Positions 1 to 5,935 of a stretch of DNA of 29,256 nucleotides are shown one piece after another. The notes under the pieces are model-generated. The model did no database searches and was not told the origin of the DNA. It worked only from the letters and a program-made list of their open reading frames with translations. Source of the DNA: an uncultured Collinsella sp. (GTDB lineage: Bacteria > Actinomycetota > Coriobacteriia > Coriobacteriales > Coriobacteriaceae). Each line of letters starts with the position of its first letter. Position 1 is the stretch's first letter. A program made the translations under genes and the position numbers. The stretch covers positions 1-29,256 of the forward strand of contig UQHS01000021.1 of assembly GCA_900540845.1 (NCBI GenBank), written 5' to 3'.

Positions 1-21
1 CCGGCTGTCCCTCGGCTACCC

Positions 22-88
22 GGTGTAGGATGTACAGGAAAACGTCCGCAGTCCCCTCAAGGCGCTGATTTTCGACATTCTTACCCTC
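22..88. repeat. Degenerate copy of the 61-bp palindromic element
   Basis: The right arm at 69-88 (TTTTCGACATTCTTACCC plus TC) is identical to the right arm of the element inside the ABC exporter gene at 11282-11301. The expected left arm is recognisable only as a decayed sequence at about 22-42, which keeps GGATGT and GGAAAA. The copy lies directly downstream of the first minus-strand gene, so it may also act as its transcript end. The shared right arm is seen directly; that this is a decayed full copy is inference. Confidence 0.55.
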
Positions 89-97
89 GCTTGCTTT

Positions 98-1180
98 TCA
101 GCATCTGTGGAGTGCGATGAGATCCTCGTAACACTCGAGCGGGGGCATCTCGTCGATTGCTTCAGGGGTGTTCGCTTCGATGGCAAGACTATCCGTAAAC
201 TTCGGCGTCGGGTCTCGGGGCACGCCATAGGCATCCAGCAACTGCTTGAAATATGCCAGGTTGCAGACGTCGCCGTGCGAAAACCTCACGATACGGGCTC
301 CGCTTACGCTGAGGCGCGATTCGCGCAGGCGCTCGGCAGACAGTGTTTCGATAACTTCCTTTCCTTTGGTCATATGTATGTCGACATATTTCTGCTTGCC
401 GTCGAACTCTCCGAGAATCACGGTCCCGTCTGCGAGGACCCATCGAAAGTCGACACGAAACGTGCTGTTCGGATTCATGGGATCGGGATATTCGACTTGA
501 AGCTCTGGAATGGCAAACCCAAGCATAATCATCGTGGCGCGGGCAAACGATTCGCCTCCGCTTTCGCTAAGAGGGTTTGCGAGTTTCAAGATATCGATCG
601 TTCTGCGCGATGAGCGGCTCCTGGCGATCTTTCTATCAGCTTGAAGCTCGCGAATCAGGGCTTCTGTTGGGATGTGCAGCTGACGGAGGGCGGAGTCGGC
701 TATGGGAAGCGCATCGCGAAAATCCGCTGTTCGCAGGCATTCGTGAAGCGTTTGGGCGGTTGTGGTCACCCGTAAGCCGTCGACGGTGTCGCATGTAATG
801 TCCCGAGATGCCCGTGCGGAAACCGTTTGTGTTCGATAGTGGTACGGCATAACGATGTGAATGTCGTCCAGAAGCGCGTAGGGAACATTCCAACCTCGAA
901 TTACAGCGGCGGTGTAGCTGTCGAAGATCCATTGTGGATGGATATGTGATAGAGCCTTGACCATATGAAGTACTTGATCGGAGCGGCAAAGGGAATCCCA
1001 GTAGTCTTTTCGGATATACAGCCCGTCATGCGGGGAGTAGATGGGCGCCTCGTTGGCATGTTTGGACCTATAGATAAGAGCGCGTCTGAGCGCGTTGTCT
1101 CGTGGACGAGCAAGACACCGGGAGTGCCGCTCGGCAGATTGAAGCAGTTTATCGATTCGCTCGTCGTAGGTTTTCGTCAT
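98..1180 (-). CDS. Hypothetical protein with PD-(D/E)XK nuclease-like C-terminal motif
   Basis: A protein of 360 residues. The start at 1180 is preferred over an upstream ATG at 1198 because a GAGGAGG ribosome binding site sits just before it, inside the longer frame. The C-terminal half carries a pattern typical of the restriction-endonuclease-like fold: Glu210 in SGGESFA, Asp244 in VDFRW, then Glu258-Phe-Asp260-Gly-Lys262. Together these resemble the E...D...(D/E)xK metal site. The N-terminal half (GLYIRKDYW near residue 55) faintly resembles AbiEi-like or other transcriptional-regulator-linked domains, but I cannot establish that. The gene stands alone, with no methyltransferase or toxin partner in the window, and is followed by a palindromic repeat. 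Nuclease activity is inference from the motif; it could be an inactive DNA-binding relative. The reading frame is intact and its codon use matches the neighbours. Confidence 0.75.
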   Translation of the reverse strand: MTKTYDERIDKLLQSAERHSRCLARPRDNALRRALIYRSKHANEAPIYSPHDGLYIRKDYWDSLCRSDQVLHMVKALSHIHPQWIFDSYTAAVIRGWNVPYALLDDIHIVMPYHYRTQTVSARASRDITCDTVDGLRVTTTAQTLHECLRTADFRDALPIADSALRQLHIPTEALIRELQADRKIARSRSSRRTIDILKLANPLSESGGESFARATMIMLGFAIPELQVEYPDPMNPNSTFRVDFRWVLADGTVILGEFDGKQKYVDIHMTKGKEVIETLSAERLRESRLSVSGARIVRFSHGDVCNLAYFKQLLDAYGVPRDPTPKFTDSLAIEANTPEAIDEMPPLECYEDLIALHRC

Positions 1181-1478
1181 GGGCCACCCTCCTCGCATGT
1201 ATGAGGGCGAGCGTATCAGTGCAATCTATACGGCCGTTGGCGCTTTGACTCGGATTTTCTAACCCCCGACTTGCCGATTTCTAACAGGATTCTGATTTCC
1301 GCAGCTGACACGTGTGCGCTACTGCATGCACATGCGAATCGGAAGGGGAAAGTGCATATGAAGAACATGAATGGAGCATGTTGAGATGGATAGAGCGTGT
1401 TGAGCCGAATGGAGTAAGCCGAGTTGAATGGAGGATGCCAAGCAGTCGAATATGGAGGGTGACGAGCCGCCAGATGTC
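1181..1478. other. Gene-free stretch with degenerate GAATGGAG repeats
   Basis: No convincing gene is present; frames on both strands are short and of unlikely composition. Between about 1366 and 1470 the sequence is built from imperfect purine-rich repeats around GAATGGAG and GTTGAGATGG (for example near 1369, 1409 and 1427). Near 1255 and 1275 there is a loose direct repeat GATTTTCTAAC / GATTTCTAAC. The promoter of the minus-strand gene ending at 98 should lie close to 1200-1240, where the minus strand has TATAGA, but no good -35 accompanies it. Confidence 0.5.
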
Positions 1479-1539
1479 GAGGGTAACATCGTCGAAAAAA
1501 CGCCGGTGAAGGCCATCGATTTTCGACGATATTGCCCTC
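1479..1539. repeat. 61-bp palindromic element (intergenic copy)
   Basis: Arms of 20 bp at 1479-1498 and 1520-1539 (GAGGGTAACATCGTCG... against ...CGACGATATTGCCCTC) pair with two mismatches around a 21-nt loop. Arm length, loop length and arm ends match the copy inside the ABC exporter gene at 11241-11301, although about four bases per arm differ. The matching geometry with diverged sequence suggests a structured mobile or regulatory element. It lies between two minus-strand genes. Confidence 0.75.
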
Positions 1540-1620
1540 GCTGGCGGAAGGCCCCGCGTGATCGGGCGGGGCGACAGTGGTCGCGCTGGCGGAAGGCCCT
1601 GCGCAGCCGGGCGGGGTGAC
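1539..1620. repeat. Direct repeat of a 37-bp unit (two copies)
   Basis: Two copies at 1539-1575 and 1584-1620 share CGCTGGCGGAAGGCCC, then GCG and CGGGCGGGG; they differ at a few positions and are offset by 45 bp. The first copy starts at the last base of the palindromic element at 1479-1539. No reading frame is supported across it. The function is unknown. Confidence 0.7.
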
Positions 1621-1653
1621 GGGGATTGCATGGCCTGCATGGGCCGCGCGAGA

Positions 1654-1683
1654 CGGCAGCCGCACGGCCGGGCGCGGCTGCCG
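1654..1683 (-). terminator. GC-rich hairpin downstream of the acyltransferase gene
   Basis: A perfect 10-bp inverted repeat (CGGCAGCCGC at 1654-1663, GCGGCTGCCG at 1674-1683) with a 10-nt loop lies 25 bases past the stop codon of the minus-strand acyltransferase. There is no T-tract on the minus strand, so it is at best a weak terminator or an RNA 3'-end stabiliser. Confidence 0.45.
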
Positions 1684-1707
1684 CAATGGGTCAGCCGCGC
1701 CCGACGT

Positions 1708-3831
1708 CTATTCGAGTTCGAAGCCCTTGAGGTCGAGTACGCAGCCCGCCTTGAGGCTGTCGAGGACGCGCTGGGCGACCATGAGGCGCTCGTCGTTGCC
1801 GTCTTCAGGATGGAGCGGTAGATACGCCCGAACGGCATCGTCGATCAGGCCGATGTATTCTGCGGCACCGGCGTCGGACAGATGGATGCCGTCGCCGTCG
1901 AACAGCTCGTTGTGGTTGGCACTGGCGGCAAACCAGTCGATGACCTTGACGTTGTCGTGCTGCGAAGCGGCGTCGGCGAGCAAGCGGTTGTTGGACTCGC
2001 ACCAAGGTCGAGCGGCGCGGTTGTTCACAAAGACGATGATGCGACTCTCTCCCGCCATGTCGATGAGGCTGTTGAGGTCATCTGGGGAGATGGGCCCGTT
2101 GGTGCCGAGGGCGAAGACGGCGATGCGCCCCGCAAAGTCCTGGTCGAGCAGTGCGTGGTACACGTCGACGCCGGCAGCAAACTGCCGGTTCATGGCGGCG
2201 TCGATGTATCCGTGAGGGAATGACTGGGTAAAGGTGTCAACCGCACGCAGGGACACCGAGTCGCCAATCATGGTGATGTCGTACGCGCCTTCTGGCATAT
2301 CCTGCCCGTGGGCGGAACCATCGCCGCCCCCGTTGCCCGTGCCCGCTGCGTGCTGGGTTGAGCTGTCGGTGCCGTCCGATTGCAGGAGGGCGGCGCCCTC
2401 GTCGCTCAGCGCCGAGGTGACGGGGACAAAGATGAGCCCCCCGAGGGCGACCAGGACGGTCGCGCCGCTGATGGCGAGTATGACGATATGCCGCTTTGCC
2501 CAGCTCAGCAGCGCGGGCCGGTCGTGAAGGGCGGAGTGCAGAAGTCGTTCGGCGGCCCCGTGGCGACAGGGCGTCTCAATAAAGCGGTAGCTTGCCTCGG
2601 AGACGGCGATGACGATCAGCACTTGAACGACGTAGACCCACCACGGCTTATCGGAGATATCGCTCGCTGGGTTCATGAGCAGTAGCAGGGGATAGTGCCA
2701 TAGGTAGATGCCATAGGAGCGCTTGCCAAGCCAAACGAGGGGCTCGAAGGCGAAAGCGCGCGCGACCATTCCGTTGGACGACAGACATCCTGCGATGAGC
2801 ATGAGGGAGAGCGCCGAGGCGAGGGCGATGCCCCCTCGGTAGGGGAAGGTGCTGTAGCCGTTGGTGAACAGCGCGAGCGCCACAAGCCCGGCAAGACCGA
2901 GGGCCCCAACAACGTCGAGGGTCGCAGGAATGCCTTTGTGGAAGACGCGCTTGGCGGTCTGGCGCAGGAGCTCTTCGATGCGTGCGTACGGGATAAACGC
3001 GAGCCATGCGCCCATCAGCAGGGAAAACACGCGTGTGTCGGTGCCGTAGTACACGCGGCTGGGGTCGAGTGCCGGGTTGTAGAGGATGGCCATCTCGAGG
3101 GCGGAAACGACGGCGAGCGCCAATGCGGCGCGGCGGATGCGACAAGCCGGCTCGCGGTGGCGCAGCGCGACCATGAGGGCGATGGGCCACACGAGGTAGA
3201 ACTGCATCTCGATGGCGAGCGACCAAAAGTGCGTCAGCGGGGATGGGTCTCCCACGGCGTTGAAGTATGACTGCTGGTTAAAGATCTGCCACCAATTGTT
3301 GAAGAACAGCGCCGATGGAATGATGTCAGGGCGCATCTTGGTGAGCATGACATGGTTAAAGCCCGTGCAGAGCGCGGCCGTGACGACGATGACGACGAGG
3401 ATGGCGGGCATAAGGCGGCGCAGGCGACGCACCCAAAACGCCTTGAGGTCGATACGGCCGTTCGATTTGTGTTCGATGAGCAGCAGTCGGGTGATAAGGA
3501 AGCCGGACAAGACGAAGAACACCGTCACGCCCTGCATGCCACCTGGGAGAAGCGCGGGCTTGAGGTGGTAGAGCACGACTGCGGCGACAGCGAGGGTGCG
3601 AATGCCATCGAGCGCGGGGATGTAGCGATTGTTGGAGCCCTGGGGCGTGGACGAGTGGGGCCCAGAGACGTGGTGCCCTGGGGCGGAAGCATCCGAGGTG
3701 TGGCGCTTAGAGGCGTGGTGCCCCGGCGTGGAGGCCTCAGGAGCATGGGATTCGGAAGGATGAGACCCAGAGGAGTTGGGCTTGGGGGTGCGATGCGGCT
3801 GTGCGGGTACGGAAGGGGTTTCGATTGCCAC
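1708..3831 (-). CDS. Membrane O-acyltransferase (acyltransferase-3 family) with C-terminal SGNH domain
   Basis: A protein of 707 residues with a GTG start. Residues 1-68 are a hydrophilic tail rich in His, Ser and Pro, with a 15-residue repeat. RYIPALDGIRTLAV (69-82) opens the acyltransferase-3 domain, and about ten hydrophobic segments follow up to about residue 460. The C-terminal part (about 515-690) is an extracytoplasmic SGNH hydrolase-like domain: GDS with Ser525, ALGTNG, and DGIHLSD with Asp647 and His650, forming a complete catalytic triad. This layout is that of OatA/OafB-type enzymes, which move acetyl groups across the membrane onto peptidoglycan, teichoic acid or surface polysaccharide. 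The acceptor cannot be told here. The ribosome binding site before the GTG is weak (AGAAAG), so a start nearer RYIPALDG cannot be excluded. The gene is monocistronic, with long gaps on both sides. Confidence 0.9.
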   Translation of the reverse strand: MAIETPSVPAQPHRTPKPNSSGSHPSESHAPEASTPGHHASKRHTSDASAPGHHVSGPHSSTPQGSNNRYIPALDGIRTLAVAAVVLYHLKPALLPGGMQGVTVFFVLSGFLITRLLLIEHKSNGRIDLKAFWVRRLRRLMPAILVVIVVTAALCTGFNHVMLTKMRPDIIPSALFFNNWWQIFNQQSYFNAVGDPSPLTHFWSLAIEMQFYLVWPIALMVALRHREPACRIRRAALALAVVSALEMAILYNPALDPSRVYYGTDTRVFSLLMGAWLAFIPYARIEELLRQTAKRVFHKGIPATLDVVGALGLAGLVALALFTNGYSTFPYRGGIALASALSLMLIAGCLSSNGMVARAFAFEPLVWLGKRSYGIYLWHYPLLLLMNPASDISDKPWWVYVVQVLIVIAVSEASYRFIETPCRHGAAERLLHSALHDRPALLSWAKRHIVILAISGATVLVALGGLIFVPVTSALSDEGAALLQSDGTDSSTQHAAGTGNGGGDGSAHGQDMPEGAYDITMIGDSVSLRAVDTFTQSFPHGYIDAAMNRQFAAGVDVYHALLDQDFAGRIAVFALGTNGPISPDDLNSLIDMAGESRIIVFVNNRAARPWCESNNRLLADAASQHDNVKVIDWFAASANHNELFDGDGIHLSDAGAAEYIGLIDDAVRAYLPLHPEDGNDERLMVAQRVLDSLKAGCVLDLKGFELE
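3649..3738 (-). repeat. Two tandem 15-residue coding repeats in the acyltransferase N-terminal tail
   Basis: Residues 32-46 and 47-61 of the acyltransferase align as EASTPGHHASKRHTS and DASAPGHHVSGPHSS. The 45-bp DNA units are correspondingly similar. The tail lies before the first membrane segment, so it should be cytoplasmic. Confidence 0.7.
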
Positions 3832-4106
3832 GGTGCGTCTTTCTATATGGGTGCGTTACGGGTGTTACGGCGATTCTATCGCCTGGGGCGGACAGGTTGC
3901 ATGGGGAAGCGTGACTCTTCTGTAAGCGAGGTGTTCGGCTGTGTGTGTGGCCCTGCGCTCGGCCCTGCAGATGACCTTGCGTGCGGGCTTGCAGATATCT
4001 GTACGCGTAGCCCTGCGAGCAGCCCTGCGTGCTCGGCCTCGCCTTCAACCCTGAGCACTCGGCCTTACGCCCTCGTCTCGAACATGCCCTCCTTAGTAAG
4101 AAAAGA
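3832..4106. other. Gene-free stretch with degenerate CCCTGCG repeats
   Basis: This gap separates two minus-strand genes. From about 3945 to 4080 it consists of imperfect repeats around GCCCTGCG and GCAGAT, with units of roughly 10-16 bases. Open frames exist across it, but their translation is low-complexity and lacks a ribosome binding site, so I see no gene. The acyltransferase promoter should lie near its left end; no clear hexamers were found. Confidence 0.5.
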
Positions 4107-4131
4107 CCCTGCAAGCGCTGAACTTGCAGGG
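4100..4131 (-). terminator. Intrinsic terminator of lemA
   Basis: A perfect 9-bp stem (CCCTGCAAG at 4107-4115, CTTGCAGGG at 4123-4131) with a 7-nt loop is followed on the minus strand by TCTTTTCTTAC. It lies 28 bases beyond the lemA stop codon and is oriented to end that transcript. Confidence 0.88.
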
Positions 4132-4159
4132 CCAAAACGAGCGATGGATGAGGCTCTTG

Positions 4160-4711
4160 CTAGAACTTCACCTGCGGAACGCTGCGATCGGCCTCTGCCG
4201 CCTCGAAACCGGTGCGAGGCTTGAACTGGAAGATGCCGGCGAAGATATTGCCCGGGAACGTCTGGATGCCGTTGTTGTAGTTGAGCACACAGTCGTTGTA
4301 GCTTTGACGTGCGTAGGAGATCTTGTTCTCGGTGTCCTCGAGGGAGTTTTGCAGCTGCGTGAAATTGGCGTTTGCCTTGAGGTCGGGGTAGGCCTCGGCA
4401 ACCATGAGCAGCTGGCGAAGCGCGCCGGTGAGGACGTTGTCGGCGGACATCTTGTCCTCGGGCGTCGATGCGCTGCTGGCGGCGGCGCGCGCCTCGGTCA
4501 CGGCGTCGAGTGTCTCCTTCTCGTGGGAGGCGTAGCCCTTCACCGTCTCAACGAGGTTGGGAACCAAATCGTTGCGGCGCTGAAGCTGCGTGTCGATGTT
4601 CTGCCACGCGTTGTCAACGCGATTGCGCAGCGTGACCAGGTTGTTGTAAATACCGACGATCGTCATGAAGATCACGACAACGACGACTATGCCAATGATG
4701 ACCGGGATCAT
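4160..4711 (-). CDS. lemA: LemA family membrane protein
   Basis: A protein of 183 residues. The start at 4711 has a GGAG site eight bases upstream and puts the membrane anchor at the very N-terminus; a longer frame to 4774 has no such support. Residues 2-22 (IPVIIGIVVVVVIF...) form one transmembrane helix. The rest is the predicted helical LemA domain: YNNLVTLRNRVDNAW, then LQRRNDLVPNLVETVKGYA (about 45-63), and the C-terminal FPGNIFAGIFQF, all family hallmarks. LemA proteins have the N-terminus outside and a helical domain whose biochemical role is unknown; they often neighbour TPM-domain or M48 peptidase genes. No such partner is here. Instead the gene diverges from a TetR-type regulator across about 240 bp, which may control it. 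It ends at a good intrinsic terminator. Confidence 0.93.
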   Translation of the reverse strand: MIPVIIGIVVVVVIFMTIVGIYNNLVTLRNRVDNAWQNIDTQLQRRNDLVPNLVETVKGYASHEKETLDAVTEARAAASSASTPEDKMSADNVLTGALRQLLMVAEAYPDLKANANFTQLQNSLEDTENKISYARQSYNDCVLNYNNGIQTFPGNIFAGIFQFKPRTGFEAAEADRSVPQVKF

Positions 4712-4880
4712 GCGTACTCCATTTCCGCGGTGACGCCCGTGCGCCCCGCTGCCGGTACACACCAGTATACCCACGCGACGAAAGCCCAGACCCGCAGATG
4801 CCCTCTGCGCCGTTCACATTTCTTTATGTCTCGCCGCGCTTGCGATTTCATGTTCGTGTATTAACATAAGGGACAGTCAT

Positions 4881-4892
4881 ATAGATATCTAT
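4881..4892. promoter_or_regulatory. Candidate operator: 12-bp perfect palindrome upstream of the TetR-type gene
   Basis: ATAGATATCTAT is a perfect palindrome in an AT-rich patch 57 bases before the TetR-type start codon, within the divergent lemA/TetR intergenic region. TetR-family regulators commonly bind palindromes in the intergenic space next to their own gene. Binding here is inference; the palindrome is seen. Confidence 0.45.
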
Positions 4893-4948
4893 CTATTGCG
4901 CCAAAAATGAGCGATAGCGTACGGGCGTGCAGTTGAGAGGGAGCCAAT

Positions 4949-5572
4949 ATGGACCTTCGCATCCAAAAAACGTATCGGTCTTTGTTGGCGGCGTTCACGC
5001 GCCTGCTCGAGACGTACCGCTACGAGGACATCACCGTCGCCATGCTGTGCGACGAGGCGATGATTCGCCGCACCACCTTCTACAAGCATTTTGCTGACAA
5101 GTCGGAGTTCTTCAGCTTCTTCGTGGACAGTCTGCGCGTCGAGCTGACCGAATATGGCGAGCGCCAGGTGGAGGGGCGCCGCGCAAAGGCGGAGGAGGTC
5201 GCGGGCGCCTCTTCGGACGTTCGTGTTGGCTGCCTGCCCGACGAGGAGGAAGGCTTGGCAATTCTGCAGGCCCTGGTCGACTTCATGGTCGATCACGAGC
5301 GCTTGGTAGACAATATCTTCGAGAGCGCGATGAGCGGCATGATGGTGCTCATGATGGAGGACCGCGTTGCCGAGACGCTGCGCGAGCGCTATCGCGATTC
5401 CTTCCGAGTCAATGAGGGCGATCCTCGCACGCTGTTTGCCGCGTCCGAATTCGCGGCCGGCGGCATCGTGCGCCTGCTCGAGAAGTGGTGGGTGCGCGGT
5501 CATCGGGACGACGGCAAGGCGGACCTGATCACCGTTGCGGAAGCCATGGTTGCACGAGTGATGCGCGCCTAA
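4949..5572 (+). CDS. TetR/AcrR family transcriptional regulator
   Basis: A protein of 207 residues starting at ATG 4949 behind a GAGAGGGAG ribosome binding site. Residues 1-55 form the TetR-type N-terminal domain: RIQKTYRSLLAAFTRLLETY, then DITVAMLCDEAMIRRTTFYKHFADKSEFF, whose TTFYKHFADK matches the recognition helix and its flank. The C-terminal part (60-207) is helical and would hold the ligand pocket and dimer interface. It contains a Glu/Arg-rich linker (about 70-100) and shows no motif that identifies a ligand. Regulators with this TFYKHF core but a divergent C-terminus include the DhaS-like group. The gene is divergent to lemA, and a tRNA gene follows 25 bases after its stop codon. Its own promoter region holds the palindrome at 4881-4892. 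Confidence 0.9.
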   Translation: MDLRIQKTYRSLLAAFTRLLETYRYEDITVAMLCDEAMIRRTTFYKHFADKSEFFSFFVDSLRVELTEYGERQVEGRRAKAEEVAGASSDVRVGCLPDEEEGLAILQALVDFMVDHERLVDNIFESAMSGMMVLMMEDRVAETLRERYRDSFRVNEGDPRTLFAASEFAAGGIVRLLEKWWVRGHRDDGKADLITVAEAMVARVMRA

Positions 5573-5579
5573 AGGATGG

Positions 5580-5585
5580 TATGAT
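5580..5585 (+). promoter_or_regulatory. Probable -10 element for tRNA-Ser
   Basis: TATGAT lies 12 bases before the first base of tRNA-Ser, which would place the transcription start a few bases before the mature 5' end. No clear -35 at the usual spacing is visible; TTGCAC at 5550-5555 is too far away (24-base spacer). Confidence 0.4.
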
Positions 5586-5597
5586 AGGCAACCATGC

Positions 5598-5687
5598 GGA
5601 GAGATGGCAGAGCGGTTGAATGCGGCGGTCTTGAAAACCGTTGGGCATGTGAGTGTCCCGGGGGTTCGAATCCCCCTCTCTCCGCCA
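5598..5687 (+). tRNA. tRNA-Ser(UGA)
   Basis: This is a type II tRNA of 90 nt with encoded CCA. The acceptor arm GGAGAGA (5598-5604) pairs with TCTCTCC; the anticodon loop is CTTGAAA with anticodon TGA; there is a long variable arm; the T arm is GGGGGTTCGAATCCCCC. The discriminator is G, as usual for serine. It decodes UCA and, by wobble, other UCN codons. Its 3' end (from 5668) and the following 21 bases are repeated exactly at 5852-5892, so a 184-bp insertion separates the tRNA from its apparent original terminator. Confidence 0.96.
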
Positions 5688-5708
5688 GTTTTGCGAGTTG
5701 AGCGAGTC
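5668..5708. repeat. 41-bp perfect direct repeat, copy 1 (att-like, overlaps tRNA-Ser 3' end)
   Basis: The copy runs from GAATCCCCCTCTCTCCGCCA in the tRNA T arm and acceptor through AGTTTTGCGAGTTGAGCGAG and one more base. It is identical over 41 bases to 5852-5892. Duplication of a tRNA 3' end is the classic footprint of integration by a tyrosine recombinase or of a slip duplication. Confidence 0.9.
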
Positions 5709-5851
5709 CGAGGGACTTGCTGTCAAGGCGGACATACCGGGATTCGAACCCGCGAGGGGGCGAAGCCGAGTGAACGCGAGAGCGTTCGCCGGCGCAGCCC
5801 GCAAGGCGCGCAAGCGCCGCGGCGGAGTGAGGGCGCCGTGAGGCGCCCGGA
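5709..5851 (+). ncRNA. Insert between tRNA-Ser and its terminator with three GNRA-capped hairpins
   Basis: The 143-bp segment between the direct repeats should be co-transcribed with tRNA-Ser. It contains GAACGC-GAGA-GCGTTC (5772-5787), GGCGC-GCAA-GCGCC (5805-5818) and GGGCGCC-GTGA-GGCGCCC (5831-5848). These are three perfect stems, each closed by a GNRA tetraloop on the plus strand only. At 5727-5752, on the opposite strand, it resembles the T arm and acceptor 3' half of a tRNA. No protein frame is supported. That it acts as a structured RNA is inference; an alternative is a decayed tRNA-derived repeat. Confidence 0.45.
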
Positions 5852-5892
5852 GAATCCCCCTCTCTCCGCCAGTTTTGCGAGTTGAGCGAGTC
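5852..5892. repeat. 41-bp perfect direct repeat, copy 2
   Basis: Identical to 5668-5708. This copy contains the tRNA-Ser 3' end including CCA but no functional tRNA before it. It runs straight into the intact hairpin and T-tract at 5885-5911, so it marks the original downstream flank of the tRNA gene. Confidence 0.9.
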
Positions 5893-5911
5893 GTTTGCGG
5901 CTCGCTTTTTT
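5885..5911 (+). terminator. Intrinsic terminator of the tRNA-Ser transcript
   Basis: AGCGAG (5885-5890) pairs with CTCGCT (5901-5906), followed by a run of six T (5906-5911). In the upstream repeat copy the left arm is present but the right arm and T-tract are replaced by the insert, so only this copy can terminate. Its position makes a TTG start at 5882 for the next gene implausible. Confidence 0.8.
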
Positions 5912-5935
5912 ACACGGTGGGCGAGGGTTGATCGC

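Noticed and set aside
1539..1620. CRISPR-like repeat pair
   Set aside because: Only two GC-rich units with an 8-bp gap, imperfect repeats and no cas genes; not a CRISPR array.
3737..4135. 132-codon minus-strand frame across the gap before the acyltransferase
   Set aside because: It runs through the lemA terminator and degenerate CCCTGCG repeats, giving Gln/Gly/Arg-rich low-complexity translation without a ribosome binding site.
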